DNA of 64,000 nt from Paractinoplanes polyasparticus (GCF_019710575.1 NZ_JAHWFK010000013.1:482948-546947), one strand, 5' to 3'. Numbered from the stretch's first letter, positions 53,041-63,007 are shown. The notes: a model not told the origin generated them from the sequence alone. Numbers and translations are program-made.

Positions 53041-55738
53041 GTGGGTCGCCGGACCAGCGGGTGGCGAAGCCGTCCCGCAGGCGCCAGCCCTTCCGGGCCA
53101 GGGCGCGTTGCCGGGCGACGTGCGCTTCCGGGCCGTCCGGGTGCGGTCCGCAGAAGACGCCGACGGCCTTGTCCGGCGGGCCGATGCACAGGTCGATCGT
53201 CCAGCGGCCCACGGCGTACGCGGGCCTGGTCTCGACGTCGAGACGGTTCAGCTCGGTGGCGAGGTCAGCCGGCCAACCGCCCGGCCGGGTGCCACCGGCG
53301 ATCTCGGGTGGCGCGGCGGCGTACCGGAAGAAGTCGTCGATCAGGCCGTCGGCGCCGTCGAGGGCCGTGACCACCGCGAGCCGCCGCCGGGCCCGGGTGA
53401 TCATGACGTTGAACAGGTTGGGGTCGGCCACGAAGCGACGCCGGGCGGGCGGATCGTCCGGCCGCAGGCCCAGCGAGACGATCACGACGTCGGCCTCGCT
53501 GCCCTGGAACGCGTGGACGGTGCCCGTACGCAGCCCGAGCTCCTCGATCCGTTCCACCGGATACGCGTCGACCAGCGCCGCCTCGATCGCGTCGGCCTGC
53601 GGGCGGAACGGCGAGATCACCCCTATTCCCCGGGTGCCGGCGGCCGCTTCCTGCTCGACGAGCTTCAGCACCGCGGCCAGCTCGTCGGACGCCCGCACGA
53701 TGTCGATGGCGTCCGCGCCCTCGTTGGCCGGGGTGCGGGTGAGCACGTCGAGCCGGTCGCCGTAGAAGCGCCGGGCCGCGAACCCGATCAGATGCGGCAC
53801 GCTGCGGTGGTGCTCGGCCAGCCAGGTCGCCGGGGCGGCCCCCGCGGCCAGGTCGTAGGCGCTCACCCGGCGCACATCGAGCCGCTCGTCCGCGCCGTGC
53901 CGCCGGAGCACCTCGGCGACATCGACATCGCTGACGAAAGAAACGAACCGCAACTGCCGCGGATCCCCCACTACCAGCGCCCGTCGCGCCCGGGCCAGCA
54001 CCGGCGCGGCCCGCACCTGGTCCACATGGGACGCCTCGTCCAGCACGACCAGCTCGAACATGCCGGGCGCGGCCGGCAGCAGATCCTCGACGTCGGCCAC
54101 CGTGCCGATCCAAAGCGGGAGAGCGCGTACCAAGGGTTCGGCGGGCAGCCCGGCGAGCAGTTCGCGGCGGCGGTTGCGCCCGGCCCGCAACGCGGCGGCG
54201 AGGCCGGCCGACGCTCGCCGGGCAGTCCGGTCCCACCGTTTCCGGCTGCGGGCGGCCCGGCGCATGGCCTCGCCGACGGCCGCGGCCAGCCTCTCCTCGG
54301 CGTCGTGCAGGGCCTGCCACTGCGGATCCAGGTCGGTGCCCCCGGTCGCGGCCAGCCGGGCGGCGGCCCGCTGCGCGGCGGCTGCGGCGAGCGCGTCGGT
54401 CACCCTTTCCCGTGGTACGCCCTTGAGCACGCCGAGCCGGCGCCGGGTCCACCACTCGCGGAACCCACCGCGGGCCAGCCGGTCGGCCACCGCGCGCGGG
54501 TCGAGGTCGTCCGAGAACGCGCCCGGCACGTCGCCGGCCAGCGCGGCGAGGCGGGGTTGCCACTCGGACAGCTCGGCCGCCCGGTATTCGACCTCGAGCG
54601 CTGCCCTGAGCCCCCGGCGGATGTCGTTCACGGCGTCGTGGGCCCGTCGGACAGCCTCGGCGCCGGCTCGCAGCTCGTCGTCGGTCGCGCCCTGCTCGAG
54701 GCCGGCCGTGAGCTCCGCAGCCAGGCTCTCGCGCCGGGCCGCGTCCCCGAAGAGCACCGGAACCGGCCCCGGATAGCGTTCCAACAGCCGCGCCAGCACC
54801 TCGGCCGCATGCGGCGACTGCGTCGCCACCAGCACCGACCCGCCCCGATGCACCACTTCGAGCGCCGCCGCCACCACCGTGTGGCTCTTGCCGTTGCCCG
54901 GCGGCCCCGACACCACGGTGACCGCGTCCGTGCGCACCCGGGCCACCACCTCGGCCTGCGCCTCGTTCAACGGCAGCGGCGAAAGAACCGGCTCAGTCTT
55001 GCCGGCAGTGCCGCGGGAAGCGCTTCGGGCACCATCCGCCCGGCCCTCACGGCCACCACCGAGCCGGGGGCGGCCGTGCTCATCCGCGCGGGCCTCACGG
55101 TCGCCGGCTCCGTAGACGGCGGCGAGAGCGGTGCCGGTGAGATCGCGTGCGGCCCAGCTGCGCAGGCTGTCGGCCAGTCCGGCTCCGAAGACGTCCCGCA
55201 CCACGTAGAGGGCGGGCTCCGGCACCAGGACGATCCGGTCGTTCGGCGCCCGCCGGTCGCTCGCCACCGCGTCGACCGGCAGCCCGGTCGCCTCGGCGGC
55301 CGACCACAGCCAGGCCTTGCTGCCGGTCGCTGCCAGCCAGCCCGGCCCGGCCACACCGGGCGCGGCCTCCAGCGCGGCGGCGAGATTCCGGTCCTCGATG
55401 AGCGGCGTGATCTCGACGTCGCCGACCGGCACGACCCGGTAGCCGAGCAACCCGCGTTCGAGTTGCACCGGCTGGCTCAGCAGCGGCACCCGGATCCTGC
55501 GCTGCTTGCCCTCGATCTCGGTCCGCCCGGTCAGGAAACCCCAGCCGCGTCGCAGCGGCCGCTCGTCCCGGTGCAGAGCCCCGATAGCCGCGAGCCGATC
55601 CACGTCCTTCCCGCGCGAGGCACGCTCCGCATCCTCCAGCCACACGATCGGCTGCCCGCCGCGCCCGACATCGAGCACGCGGTCGCTCCCGGCCGGCGCG
55701 AGCTCGGCGAGCACAGCAAGAACAGTCGACGGCAGCAT
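53006..55738 (-). CDS. SF1 (Upf1-like) helicase with C-terminal Vsr-like domain
   Basis: A 910-residue protein. A N-terminal domain of about 260 residues is unassigned. Helicase motifs: I GPPGNGKS (about 276-283), II VVLDEASHVD (about 562), III VVGDPRQL, IV GVISPFRPQ, V FQGSEADVVIVSLG and VI NVMITRARRR. The last 75 residues resemble the Vsr/MTES_1575 nuclease domain found on such helicases (GRWTIDLCIG, then HVARQRALARKGWRLRDGF), but the usual I/VECDG active-site strand reads VFCGP, so the catalytic Glu is missing. Probably acts on nucleic acid, perhaps in repair or defence. ATG 55738. Confidence 0.83.
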   Translation of the reverse strand: MLPSTVLAVLAELAPAGSDRVLDVGRGGQPIVWLEDAERASRGKDVDRLAAIGALHRDERPLRRGWGFLTGRTEIEGKQRRIRVPLLSQPVQLERGLLGYRVVPVGDVEITPLIEDRNLAAALEAAPGVAGPGWLAATGSKAWLWSAAEATGLPVDAVASDRRAPNDRIVLVPEPALYVVRDVFGAGLADSLRSWAARDLTGTALAAVYGAGDREARADEHGRPRLGGGREGRADGARSASRGTAGKTEPVLSPLPLNEAQAEVVARVRTDAVTVVSGPPGNGKSHTVVAAALEVVHRGGSVLVATQSPHAAEVLARLLERYPGPVPVLFGDAARRESLAAELTAGLEQGATDDELRAGAEAVRRAHDAVNDIRRGLRAALEVEYRAAELSEWQPRLAALAGDVPGAFSDDLDPRAVADRLARGGFREWWTRRRLGVLKGVPRERVTDALAAAAAQRAAARLAATGGTDLDPQWQALHDAEERLAAAVGEAMRRAARSRKRWDRTARRASAGLAAALRAGRNRRRELLAGLPAEPLVRALPLWIGTVADVEDLLPAAPGMFELVVLDEASHVDQVRAAPVLARARRALVVGDPRQLRFVSFVSDVDVAEVLRRHGADERLDVRRVSAYDLAAGAAPATWLAEHHRSVPHLIGFAARRFYGDRLDVLTRTPANEGADAIDIVRASDELAAVLKLVEQEAAAGTRGIGVISPFRPQADAIEAALVDAYPVERIEELGLRTGTVHAFQGSEADVVIVSLGLRPDDPPARRRFVADPNLFNVMITRARRRLAVVTALDGADGLIDDFFRYAAAPPEIAGGTRPGGWPADLATELNRLDVETRPAYAVGRWTIDLCIGPPDKAVGVFCGPHPDGPEAHVARQRALARKGWRLRDGFATRWSGDPRRAALELAREL

Positions 55739-55849
55739 CGCGCCCGAGGCTACCGCCCGAGCACCTGTGGATATGCCTGTGGATAACGACCGGATTCTCT
55801 GTGAAGTCGCCGCGGCCCCCAGCGCGGGCAGCAGTTGCCGGAGCTACCT

Positions 55850-56953
55850 TCAGCGCAGATTGATCGGGCCGGCGTCGATCGGGATGCGGAAGAGGGAGTA
55901 CGGGTATTGGCGGCGGTCCTCGTCGTTCTGATACTTGGCCTGGCGGTGCAGCTGGTTCGCGGTCACGTAGAGGTAGCCGTCGGCCACCGACATGGTGTCG
56001 GGCCACAGCAGGCGAGGGTCGTGGGCCAGGGTCTCCACCGTGCCGTCGGGCAGGCGGCGCAGGACGGCGTTGTGCTCCCAGTCGGTGAGGTAGAGGCGGC
56101 CCTGGTCGTCGGTCTCCAGGCCGTCCGAGGCGCCACCCTTGTCGCCCTCGTCGACGACCGTGGCCGATACGTCGGCGTCGCTGAGGCCGCGGTCGAAGAG
56201 TGCCTCGGCCGAGACGCTGTGCCAGCGGCGGGAGACCAGCGCGCAGTAAAAGATGCGTGAGCCGTCGGCGGCGATGGCGATGCCGTCGGAACCCATCTTC
56301 ACCGGCTGGGGCGGGCCGTCCTTGGGGCGTTCGAAGAAGGGCTTGCCCTCGACCATGGGCAGCATGCCGGGCGGCTCGACCGCCTTGGTGGAGGGGTGAT
56401 CGTGCAGGCGGCGCCAAGCCTGACCGGTGTGCAGGTCGACGACGATGAGGCCGTTCGGGCCCTGGTCCGACGAGTCGGTGATGAACGCGGCGTTGCGGCG
56501 CAGGTCGAAGCGGACGTCGTTCAGATACGTCGTGGGCAGCGCGACGTCCTGATCGAAGACGATGGTCCGCACGACCTGGTCGGTCTCGAGATCGACGCAG
56601 ACCAGCTTGGGGCCGCCGTGCCGGGTGGGCTGGAACATCGGGCTGCCGGTGTCGAGAATCCAGAGCCGGTCGGCGGGGTCCACGACGATGCTCTGCACCG
56701 AGACCAAAGCCTCGGGATCGGCGTCGTCCCGGGGCGAGTTCCAGTCGACATCGGGATACGGCACGACCTTGCCGTCCCTGATCTCGCCGACGGTGTAGGC
56801 GACCTCGTCGCCCCACTTCGGGAAGTTGACGAAGATCCGCCCGGTGCGGGAGACGCTCACGCCGGTGGGCATGGGCCCGTCGTCGAAGGTGTGCACGGTT
56901 TCCAGGGTGCCGACCGGCTGGTCGGTTGGTTGTTCGCTCACAAAGGCCCGCAT
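55850..56953 (-). CDS. Major-royal-jelly/yellow-family beta-propeller protein
   Basis: A 367-residue six-bladed propeller. RLWILDTGSPMFQ near 95, YLNDVRFDL near 142, FITDSSDQGPNGLIVVDL near 155, GSDGIAIAADGSRIFYC near 218 and GASDGLETDDQGRLYLTDW near 273 are hallmarks of MRJP/yellow proteins, related to gluconolactonase SMP-30. Bacterial members are of unknown activity; lactone hydrolysis is a guess. No signal peptide. ATG 56953 is used; ATG 56974 would add seven residues. Confidence 0.82.
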   Translation of the reverse strand: MRAFVSEQPTDQPVGTLETVHTFDDGPMPTGVSVSRTGRIFVNFPKWGDEVAYTVGEIRDGKVVPYPDVDWNSPRDDADPEALVSVQSIVVDPADRLWILDTGSPMFQPTRHGGPKLVCVDLETDQVVRTIVFDQDVALPTTYLNDVRFDLRRNAAFITDSSDQGPNGLIVVDLHTGQAWRRLHDHPSTKAVEPPGMLPMVEGKPFFERPKDGPPQPVKMGSDGIAIAADGSRIFYCALVSRRWHSVSAEALFDRGLSDADVSATVVDEGDKGGASDGLETDDQGRLYLTDWEHNAVLRRLPDGTVETLAHDPRLLWPDTMSVADGYLYVTANQLHRQAKYQNDEDRRQYPYSLFRIPIDAGPINLR

Positions 56954-56993
56954 ACCCGGCTTGGACCAGCCCATTCGGCGTTGGGCGTGACCA

Positions 56994-57106
56994 CTTACGC
57001 AGGCCGCCCGGGTGGGGTGAGCGTTCTGGGCGCGCCAGCGCCCTGCTCGCCCCGCCCGGGCCCTCGACGGGAGTTACGGTCTGTACCCACCACCCCGCCA
57101 CGACAT
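56994..57106 (-). repeat. 113-bp structured dispersed repeat, copy 2
   Basis: Inverted relative to copy 1 at 16066-16178, same length, 18 differences by my count. The identical core is 57018-57048. It lies in the 152-bp gap between glyA and the royal-jelly-like gene, so it would be read in the glyA transcript in the same sense as copy 1. Both pairs 57050/57017 and 57055/57012 are G-C here where copy 1 has C-A on both, so the stem is kept. Confidence 0.85.
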
Positions 57107-57126
57107 CGGTTTTCTGATGCGCAGTA

Positions 57127-58593
57127 TCAGCCCAGATCGACGCTCGGGTAGAGCGGGAAGCCGGACAGCAGATCGTGCGCCTGCTTGTGGATGTTGTCCG
57201 AGACCGCGGGGTCGAGGTGGAACTTGGCCTTGCTGTCCTGGGCCGGCTTGGTGCTGCTGAGGACCGTGTGGATCAGGTCGGCGATCTGGTCCATCTCGGC
57301 CACGCCGAGGCCACGCGAGGTGAGCGCGGGGGTGCCGATGCGGATCCCGGAGGTGTACCAGGCGCCGTTCGGGTCGTTGGGGATCGCGTTGCGGTTGGTG
57401 ACCACGCCGCTGTCGAGCAGCGCCTGCTCGGCCTGGCGGCCGGTCAGGCCGAAGGGGTGCACGTCGATCAGCACCAGGTGGTTGTCGGTGCCGCCGCTCA
57501 CCAGTTGCACGCCGCGCCGGGCCAGGCCCTCGGCCAGCGCCTGGCTGTTGGTGACGATCTGCTGGGCGTACGTCTGGAACTCCGGACGACGGGCCTCGGC
57601 GAACGCGATCGCCTTGGCCGCCATGACGTGACCCAGCGGGCCGCCGAGCACCATCGGGCAGCCGCGGTCGACCTGGTCGGCGAGCTCGGGCTGGGCGAAC
57701 ACGGCGCCACCACGCGGGCCGCGCAGGCTCTTGTGGGTCGTCGTGGTGACGATGTGCGCGTGCTCGATCGGGTTGAAGTCACCGGTGAAGACCTTGCCCG
57801 CGACCAGACCGGCGAAGTGCGCCATGTCGACCATGAACGTCGCGCCCACCTCGTCGGCGATCTCGCGCAGCGTCGCGAAGTTCACCTTGCGGGGGTACGC
57901 CGAGTAGCCGCCCACGATGATCAGGGGCTTGAACTCGCGGGCCGTCTCGCGCAGGGCCGCGTAATCGATCTGACCGGTGGCCGGGTCGACGCCGTAGCTG
58001 CGCTGGTCGAACATCTTGCCCGAGATGTTGGGCCGGAAGCCGTGGGTCAGGTGGCCGCCCGCGTCCAGCGACATGCCGAGCATGCGCTGGTTGCCGAACG
58101 CCTGCCGCAGCTCGGCCCACTCGGCGTCGCTCAGGTTGTTGACCTGGCGCTTCTCGAACTTCTTGAGATAGGGGACCTCGACCCGGTCGGCCAGGATCGC
58201 CCAGTACGCGACCAGGTTGGCGTCGATGCCGGAATGCGGCTGCACGTAGGCGTAGGGCGCGCCGAACAGCGCCTTGGCGTGCTCGACAGCGATCGACTCG
58301 ACGGTGTCGACGTTTTGGCAACCGGCGTAGAAGCGGCGGCCGATCGTGCCCTCCGCGTACTTGTCGGAGAGCCAGTTGCCCATGGCCAGCAGCACGGCCG
58401 GCGAGGCGTAGTTCTCACTCGCGATCAGCTTGAGCGACTCGCGCTGGTCGGTGAGCTCCTGCGCGATCGCGTCGGCGATGCGGGGCTCGACCGATCGGAC
58501 CACCTCAAGGGCGGAGCGGAAAGCTGCGGACTCAGGGTTCAGCCCTTCAACCGGGGTGACATTCTGTTTTCCGCTGCGGTCAGACACAGTCAT
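57127..58593 (-). CDS. glyA: Serine hydroxymethyltransferase (long form)
   Basis: A 488-residue PLP enzyme that moves the serine hydroxymethyl group to tetrahydrofolate. [14 protein letters not shown] near 58, [24 protein letters not shown] strand near 235 (in parts), and [15 protein letters not shown] near 277 with the PLP lysine in THKS. Residues 100-170 contain an insert ([18 protein letters not shown]) seen in the longer actinobacterial SHMT. AGGGAGG precedes ATG 58593. It may be the second glyA of the genome. Confidence 0.95.
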   Translation of the reverse strand: MTVSDRSGKQNVTPVEGLNPESAAFRSALEVVRSVEPRIADAIAQELTDQRESLKLIASENYASPAVLLAMGNWLSDKYAEGTIGRRFYAGCQNVDTVESIAVEHAKALFGAPYAYVQPHSGIDANLVAYWAILADRVEVPYLKKFEKRQVNNLSDAEWAELRQAFGNQRMLGMSLDAGGHLTHGFRPNISGKMFDQRSYGVDPATGQIDYAALRETAREFKPLIIVGGYSAYPRKVNFATLREIADEVGATFMVDMAHFAGLVAGKVFTGDFNPIEHAHIVTTTTHKSLRGPRGGAVFAQPELADQVDRGCPMVLGGPLGHVMAAKAIAFAEARRPEFQTYAQQIVTNSQALAEGLARRGVQLVSGGTDNHLVLIDVHPFGLTGRQAEQALLDSGVVTNRNAIPNDPNGAWYTSGIRIGTPALTSRGLGVAEMDQIADLIHTVLSSTKPAQDSKAKFHLDPAVSDNIHKQAHDLLSGFPLYPSVDLG

Positions 58594-58759
58594 GGGACCT
58601 CCCTATCACGATGCAGAGGCCCAGGCGCACGGCAGGTGTCGTCATCAAGACGAGGCCGCTCCCCGATGGTTGACCACCTTGACGCGCCAGTCACGGCCCG
58701 CGACGAGCATACCGGTCTTGTTCGCCCGACCGAAACCGATGATCACTAGGGTATTCGGC

Positions 58760-60316
58760 GTGAACGGCGTGCAGATCCTGCTCATCATCGGTGTGGGCAT
58801 CGCGGTGTCGGCGCTCGCTCGCAAGCGGGGCGTCGAGCCCGGCATGATCATCGTTGTCCTGGCCGCGGGCGCTTCCTTCATCCCCGGGGTTCCGCGACTC
58901 GAGCTCGAGAGCGAGCTGATCCTCGCGATCGTCATCCCGCCGTTGCTCTATTCGGCGACCCGCGGAGCGTCGCTCTCCAACTTCGGCGCCAACCTGCGCT
59001 CGATCTGGACGCTCGGCGTCGTGCTGGTAGTTCTCACCACCGGCGCGCTGGGTCTGCTGTCGTCGTGGCTGCTGCCGACGCTCGGGCTGACCGCCGCCTT
59101 CGTCCTGGGCTCCGTGCTCGCGCCGCCGGACACGATCACCACGGTCTCGCACGGCGCCGAGATCGGGCTGCCGAAACGGGCCACCTCGATCCTCACCGGT
59201 GAGAGCCTGGTCAACGACGCGACTGCGCTCACCCTGTTCAGCATCGCGGTGGCCGCCGTCAACGGCGAGCACACCACCTGGCAGGGCGGGATCGGCGAGT
59301 TTTTCCGGAACGCGTCGGTCGGCGTCGTCATCGGCGCGCTGTACGCCGTGATCGCGCTCTGGATCCGCAAGCGGCTGGGCAACCCGACGCTGGAGACGGC
59401 GCTGGTGATGCTGGTGCCGTTCACCGCCTTTCTGACCGCCGAACAGGTGCACGCCTCCGGGATCCTCGCGGTGGTCGTGGCGGCCTTCTCGCTGAGCGTC
59501 AACCTCACGCTCGACCCGAAACACCAGTACCCCGGCGCGTACCGGACCCGACTGCAGGAGGGGGAGGTCTGGCCGGTCATCGACTTCCTGCTCGAGACGT
59601 TCGTCTTCGCGTACATCGGCCTGCAGTTGAAGTGGGTGCTGGAGGAACTAGCCGAATCGGACGACCCCGGGCTGGGCCGCACGCTGGTCGCGGCCGGGGT
59701 GCTGCTGGTCGCGGCGATCGTCATCCGGCTGGTCGGGGTCGAGGTGCTGTTCGGCCGGTGGTCCGTACGGGAACGGCAGGTCGAGCAACGGGCGGAGCGA
59801 GACGTCCGTTACCGCACCCGCCTGCAGGCGATGCGCGACCGTCACCGGCAGCGGCGGGGCGAGGACCCGCTGCCCGCGCCGACCCGCAAGGAGCGGCTGC
59901 TGGTCGGCTGGACCGGCATGCGCGGCATCCTCACCCTGGCCGCGGCCGCGTCGATCCCCGAACACACGGCGTCGGGCGAGGAGTTCCCGGGCCGGACAGC
60001 GATCCAGGCCATCGCCCTGTTCGTCACCCTCGGCACCCTGCTCCTGCAGGGCACAACGGTGGGCTGGCTGGCCCGCCGGCTCAAGTTCGACCTGACCGCC
60101 GAACGGGCCGAGACGGAGGCCGAGCGTGAGCGGGGACGCCAGGTCGCCGCCACGGCCGCCGCGCAGCCGGCCGCCGGCATCGACGCGAGCTTCGAGGCTC
60201 AGCGGCTCGCGATCGGCAAGGCCGTCCGCGACCACGAGCTGAGCGAGGAAACCGCCCGCGAGCTCATCGAGGACATCGACCTGAGCCAGGCCGCCCACCA
60301 CACCGGCCCCTCGTAG
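58760..60316 (+). CDS. Cation/proton antiporter, second copy (CPA1)
   Basis: A 518-residue exchanger, distant paralogue of the one at 14414. About 11 hydrophobic segments in the first 330 residues, motifs IPPLLYSATRG, LAPPDTITTVSHG (aspartate of the ion site; PPDT instead of PPDP) and GESLVNDATALTL. A charged loop near 345-385 precedes GWTGMRGILTLAAA, and a helical tail ends the protein. GTG 58760 sits 8 bases behind a -10-like TAGGGT, so the message may be leaderless. Divergent from glyA across 166 bp. Confidence 0.9.
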   Translation: MNGVQILLIIGVGIAVSALARKRGVEPGMIIVVLAAGASFIPGVPRLELESELILAIVIPPLLYSATRGASLSNFGANLRSIWTLGVVLVVLTTGALGLLSSWLLPTLGLTAAFVLGSVLAPPDTITTVSHGAEIGLPKRATSILTGESLVNDATALTLFSIAVAAVNGEHTTWQGGIGEFFRNASVGVVIGALYAVIALWIRKRLGNPTLETALVMLVPFTAFLTAEQVHASGILAVVVAAFSLSVNLTLDPKHQYPGAYRTRLQEGEVWPVIDFLLETFVFAYIGLQLKWVLEELAESDDPGLGRTLVAAGVLLVAAIVIRLVGVEVLFGRWSVRERQVEQRAERDVRYRTRLQAMRDRHRQRRGEDPLPAPTRKERLLVGWTGMRGILTLAAAASIPEHTASGEEFPGRTAIQAIALFVTLGTLLLQGTTVGWLARRLKFDLTAERAETEAERERGRQVAATAAAQPAAGIDASFEAQRLAIGKAVRDHELSEETARELIEDIDLSQAAHHTGPS

Positions 60317-60402
60317 CTGTCACAGCGCGGTCACAGAAGACCCATAGGAAACGGACTTACTGTGACCGGAACACCGTGCGGCAACACGACGGGAGCGAAC
60401 CG

Positions 60403-61269
60403 ATGGCACAGGACCGGAGACCTATGTACGAGGGACGGCGCCTGCCCCGGCCCGGCGAGGAGGTCGTCGACCAGGGCCTCGGGTTCGACCTCGGCACGTT
60501 GATGAGCCGCCGCCGGCTGCTGCGGGGTTTCGGGCTCGGGGCGGCCGCGATCGGTCTCGCGGCGTGCAGCAGCAACTCGTCCTCCGACACGGCGGCGCCG
60601 GCAGGTTCGACCGCCTCCGGGGAGATTCCGGAGGAGACAGGCGGCCCGTACCCGGGTAACGGGTCGAACGGGCCGGATGTGCTCGAGCAGAGCGGCGTGG
60701 TCCGCAGCGACATCCGGTCGAGCTTCGGCACGGGGAGCGGGACGGCTGAGGGCGTACCCATGACGCTCGAGCTGACCATCCTCGACATGGCGAAGGACAA
60801 CAAGCCGTTCGCCGGCGCCGCGGTCTACGTGTGGCACTGCGACCGGGCCGGGCAGTACTCGATGTACTCCGAGGCGGTGCAGAACGAGAACTACCTGCGC
60901 GGCGTCCAGATCGCCGACGGCTCGGGGAGGGTGACGTTCACCAGCATCTTCCCGGCCTGCTACCCCGGGCGCTGGCCGCACGTCCACTTCGAGGTCTACC
61001 CCAGCCAGACCGACATCACGGACGCGACCAGGACGATCGCCACCTCGCAGGTCGCGTTGCCCAAGGAGACCTCCGAGACGGTCTACGCCACCGCCGGGTA
61101 CGAGTCGTCAGTGACCGCCCTGGCCCAGGTGAGCCTCGACAGCGACAACGTGTTCGGCGAAGACTCGGGAGCCCTGCAGCTCGGCGCCGTCACCGGCGAT
61201 GTGACGAACGGATACGCGGTCGCCCTGACGGTCAGGGTGAACACCACGACGACGCCCACGGGCGGTTAG
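60403..61269 (+). CDS. Exported intradiol ring-cleavage dioxygenase-like protein
   Basis: A 288-residue protein with a combined Tat/lipoprotein signal starting unusually deep (SRRRLLRGFGLGAAAIGLAAC, residues 42-62 in parts; Cys in LAAC). The catalytic domain has YVWHCDRAGQYSMYS (Tyr ligand) and ACYPGRWPHVHFEVY (Tyr and two His ligands), so the non-haem Fe(III) site looks complete. Family members cleave catechols; exported ones may act on lignin- or humus-derived aromatics. ATG 60403 follows GGGAG; GTG 60376 is an alternative. An 8-bp inverted repeat (60329-60336/60360-60367) lies upstream. Confidence 0.82.
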   Translation: MAQDRRPMYEGRRLPRPGEEVVDQGLGFDLGTLMSRRRLLRGFGLGAAAIGLAACSSNSSSDTAAPAGSTASGEIPEETGGPYPGNGSNGPDVLEQSGVVRSDIRSSFGTGSGTAEGVPMTLELTILDMAKDNKPFAGAAVYVWHCDRAGQYSMYSEAVQNENYLRGVQIADGSGRVTFTSIFPACYPGRWPHVHFEVYPSQTDITDATRTIATSQVALPKETSETVYATAGYESSVTALAQVSLDSDNVFGEDSGALQLGAVTGDVTNGYAVALTVRVNTTTTPTGG

Positions 61270-61339
61270 CCCCTGCGCCGACGGCGGCCCGGGCGGGGCT
61301 CCCCCGGCGTCAACGGTTCCGTAACCTCGTTTACTTGCC

Positions 61340-61352
61340 TGTAACAGTTACA
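61340..61352. promoter_or_regulatory. Perfect operator-like palindrome in a convergent gap
   Basis: TGTAACAGTTACA is a 6-bp inverted repeat around one base, in a locally AT-rich stretch of the 187-bp gap between two gene ends. I see no adjacent gene start that it could control. Confidence 0.5.
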
Positions 61353-61456
61353 TCGACAAGACTGACTCCGTCGGACGCACCCCGCCGCCGGATCCCCCAC
61401 CGGATCACCTCGGCCGTTCCCCGGACCGATACCGGCGCGGCGGCGAGGGTGCGCCC

Positions 61457-62683
61457 CTAGCCTCCCACCTTGAGGCTCAGCCACAGCGCGAGCACACCGG
61501 CGATCAGCGCCGGAGGCACAGTCAGCAGGCCCAGCCGCAGGAAGTCGCGCGCGTCCGGCGCCGCGTCGTGCGTGTGCAGGATCTGCCGCCACAACAGGGT
61601 GGCCAGCGAACCCACGTAGGTCAGGTTCGGGCCGACGTTCACTCCGATGAGCATCGCCAGCAGCAGGGCCGGGCTCGACTCGACCACCGGCAGCAGCACC
61701 AGCGTCGCCGGCAGGTTGTTGAGCAGGTTGGCCAGCCCGGCGGCCAGGAAGGCGACCGCAAGCAGGCCCAGCAGGTCGGCGTGGTCGGGGGTGATCGCGT
61801 GGATCAGGTCCTCGAGTCCGTGCTGCTGCACCGCGAGCACCACGACGCCCAGGGCGAGCACGAACGCGCAGAACGCCGGGTTGGTCTCGCGGATCAGCGT
61901 GCCGACGGGCACCCGCCGCGGCACGGCCAGCAGGATCGCACCGGCCACGGCGACCCAGGCCGGGTGTACGCCGAGGGGCTGCACGACGGCGAAGCCGGCC
62001 AGGGTGAGGGCCAGCACGATCAGCGCGTACCGGGGCGCGGGGCCGTTGCCGGGCTGGGGGCGGGGCTCTTCGCGGGCCCGCAGATCACCGGCGAAATAGA
62101 GACGGAACACCAGGTACTCGACGGCGATCACGGCCAGCCAGGGCAACGTCATCAGCCCGGTGAACCCGAGGAAGGTGAGCCCGCTGGCCGCGAACGCGAG
62201 CAGGTTCGTCAGGTTCGAGACGGGCAGCAGCAGCGACGCCGAGTTGGCCAGGTGTGCGGCGGCGAACGCGGGCGGACGGGCTCGGGCGCCGACGCGGGCC
62301 GCGGTGGCCAGCACCACCGGGGTGAGCAGCACGACGGTCGCGTCCAGACTCAGGAACGCGGTGGTGAGGGCGGCGACCACGAAGACGGCGGCGAGCAGCC
62401 GGGGCGGGTTGCCGCCGCCCTTGCGGGCCGCGATCGTCCCGGCGTACCGGAAAACGCCGTGCTCGGCCGCGAGATGGGCCAGCACGAGTACGGCGGCCAG
62501 GAAGCCGACCGTCGGGCCGAGCTCACGGAACTCGGCCCAGGCGTCGTCCCACGACACGAGCCCGAGGGCGATCACCAGAGCAGCCGCGGGCACGGCGGCG
62601 ACCGCCTCGGGCAGACCTCGCGGCCGGACGACGGCGAAGGCCAGCACGACAACCAGCAGGACGGCCGAGATGATCAGGGGCAC
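61457..62683 (-). CDS. ArsB/NhaD-like membrane permease
   Basis: A 408-residue transporter of the ion transporter superfamily with about 11 hydrophobic segments. FLSLDATVVLLTPVVLATA near 112 and NLLNNLPATLVLLPV near 322 are the paired re-entrant motifs of ArsB/NhaD/CitMHS proteins. The substrate (arsenite, sodium or an organic anion) is open. GTG start 9 bp behind the STAS gene on the same strand, so it is likely in the anti-sigma operon. Confidence 0.82.
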   Translation of the reverse strand: MPLIISAVLLVVVLAFAVVRPRGLPEAVAAVPAAALVIALGLVSWDDAWAEFRELGPTVGFLAAVLVLAHLAAEHGVFRYAGTIAARKGGGNPPRLLAAVFVVAALTTAFLSLDATVVLLTPVVLATAARVGARARPPAFAAAHLANSASLLLPVSNLTNLLAFAASGLTFLGFTGLMTLPWLAVIAVEYLVFRLYFAGDLRAREEPRPQPGNGPAPRYALIVLALTLAGFAVVQPLGVHPAWVAVAGAILLAVPRRVPVGTLIRETNPAFCAFVLALGVVVLAVQQHGLEDLIHAITPDHADLLGLLAVAFLAAGLANLLNNLPATLVLLPVVESSPALLLAMLIGVNVGPNLTYVGSLATLLWRQILHTHDAAPDARDFLRLGLLTVPPALIAGVLALWLSLKVGG

Positions 62684-62692
62684 CGCGGCAGG

Positions 62693-63007
62693 CTACGAGT
62701 CGAACAACTCTTGTGCACCTGAGACGTTCAACACCCGCGCCACGCCGGCCTTCGCGTTGACCACCCGGAAGCCGGCGCCGGTCGTGACCGCGATGTTGTA
62801 GCCGTCGATCAACGCACCGAGAGCCTCGGAGTCGATGAACGTCACGTCGGCCAGGTCGACGACGACCCGCGTGGCCGTGCCGAACGCCTCGACGATCGTC
62901 GCGTGCAGGTCGTCACGGGAGTTGATGTCCAGCTCGCCGCTGGGCCGCAGGATCGTCGCGGTCGGGTCGGCCGCGTAATCCTGGCCGATCTGGTAGGAGT
63001 CCGCCAC
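62693..63007 (-). CDS. STAS-domain anti-sigma factor antagonist
   Basis: A 104-residue SpoIIAA/RsbV-like protein. VVVDLADVTFIDSEALGALI near 48-67 carries the Ser that the kinase phosphorylates. It would release a SigB/F-type sigma factor from its anti-sigma kinase when dephosphorylated. GTG start. 28 bp behind the kinase gene and 9 bp before the permease gene. Confidence 0.9.
   Translation of the reverse strand: MADSYQIGQDYAADPTATILRPSGELDINSRDDLHATIVEAFGTATRVVVDLADVTFIDSEALGALIDGYNIAVTTGAGFRVVNAKAGVARVLNVSGAQELFDS

Noticed and set aside
58594..58759. Riboswitch upstream of glyA
   Set aside because: I looked for glycine, THF and SAM-type cores and saw none; only a normal Shine-Dalgarno and a weak promoter.
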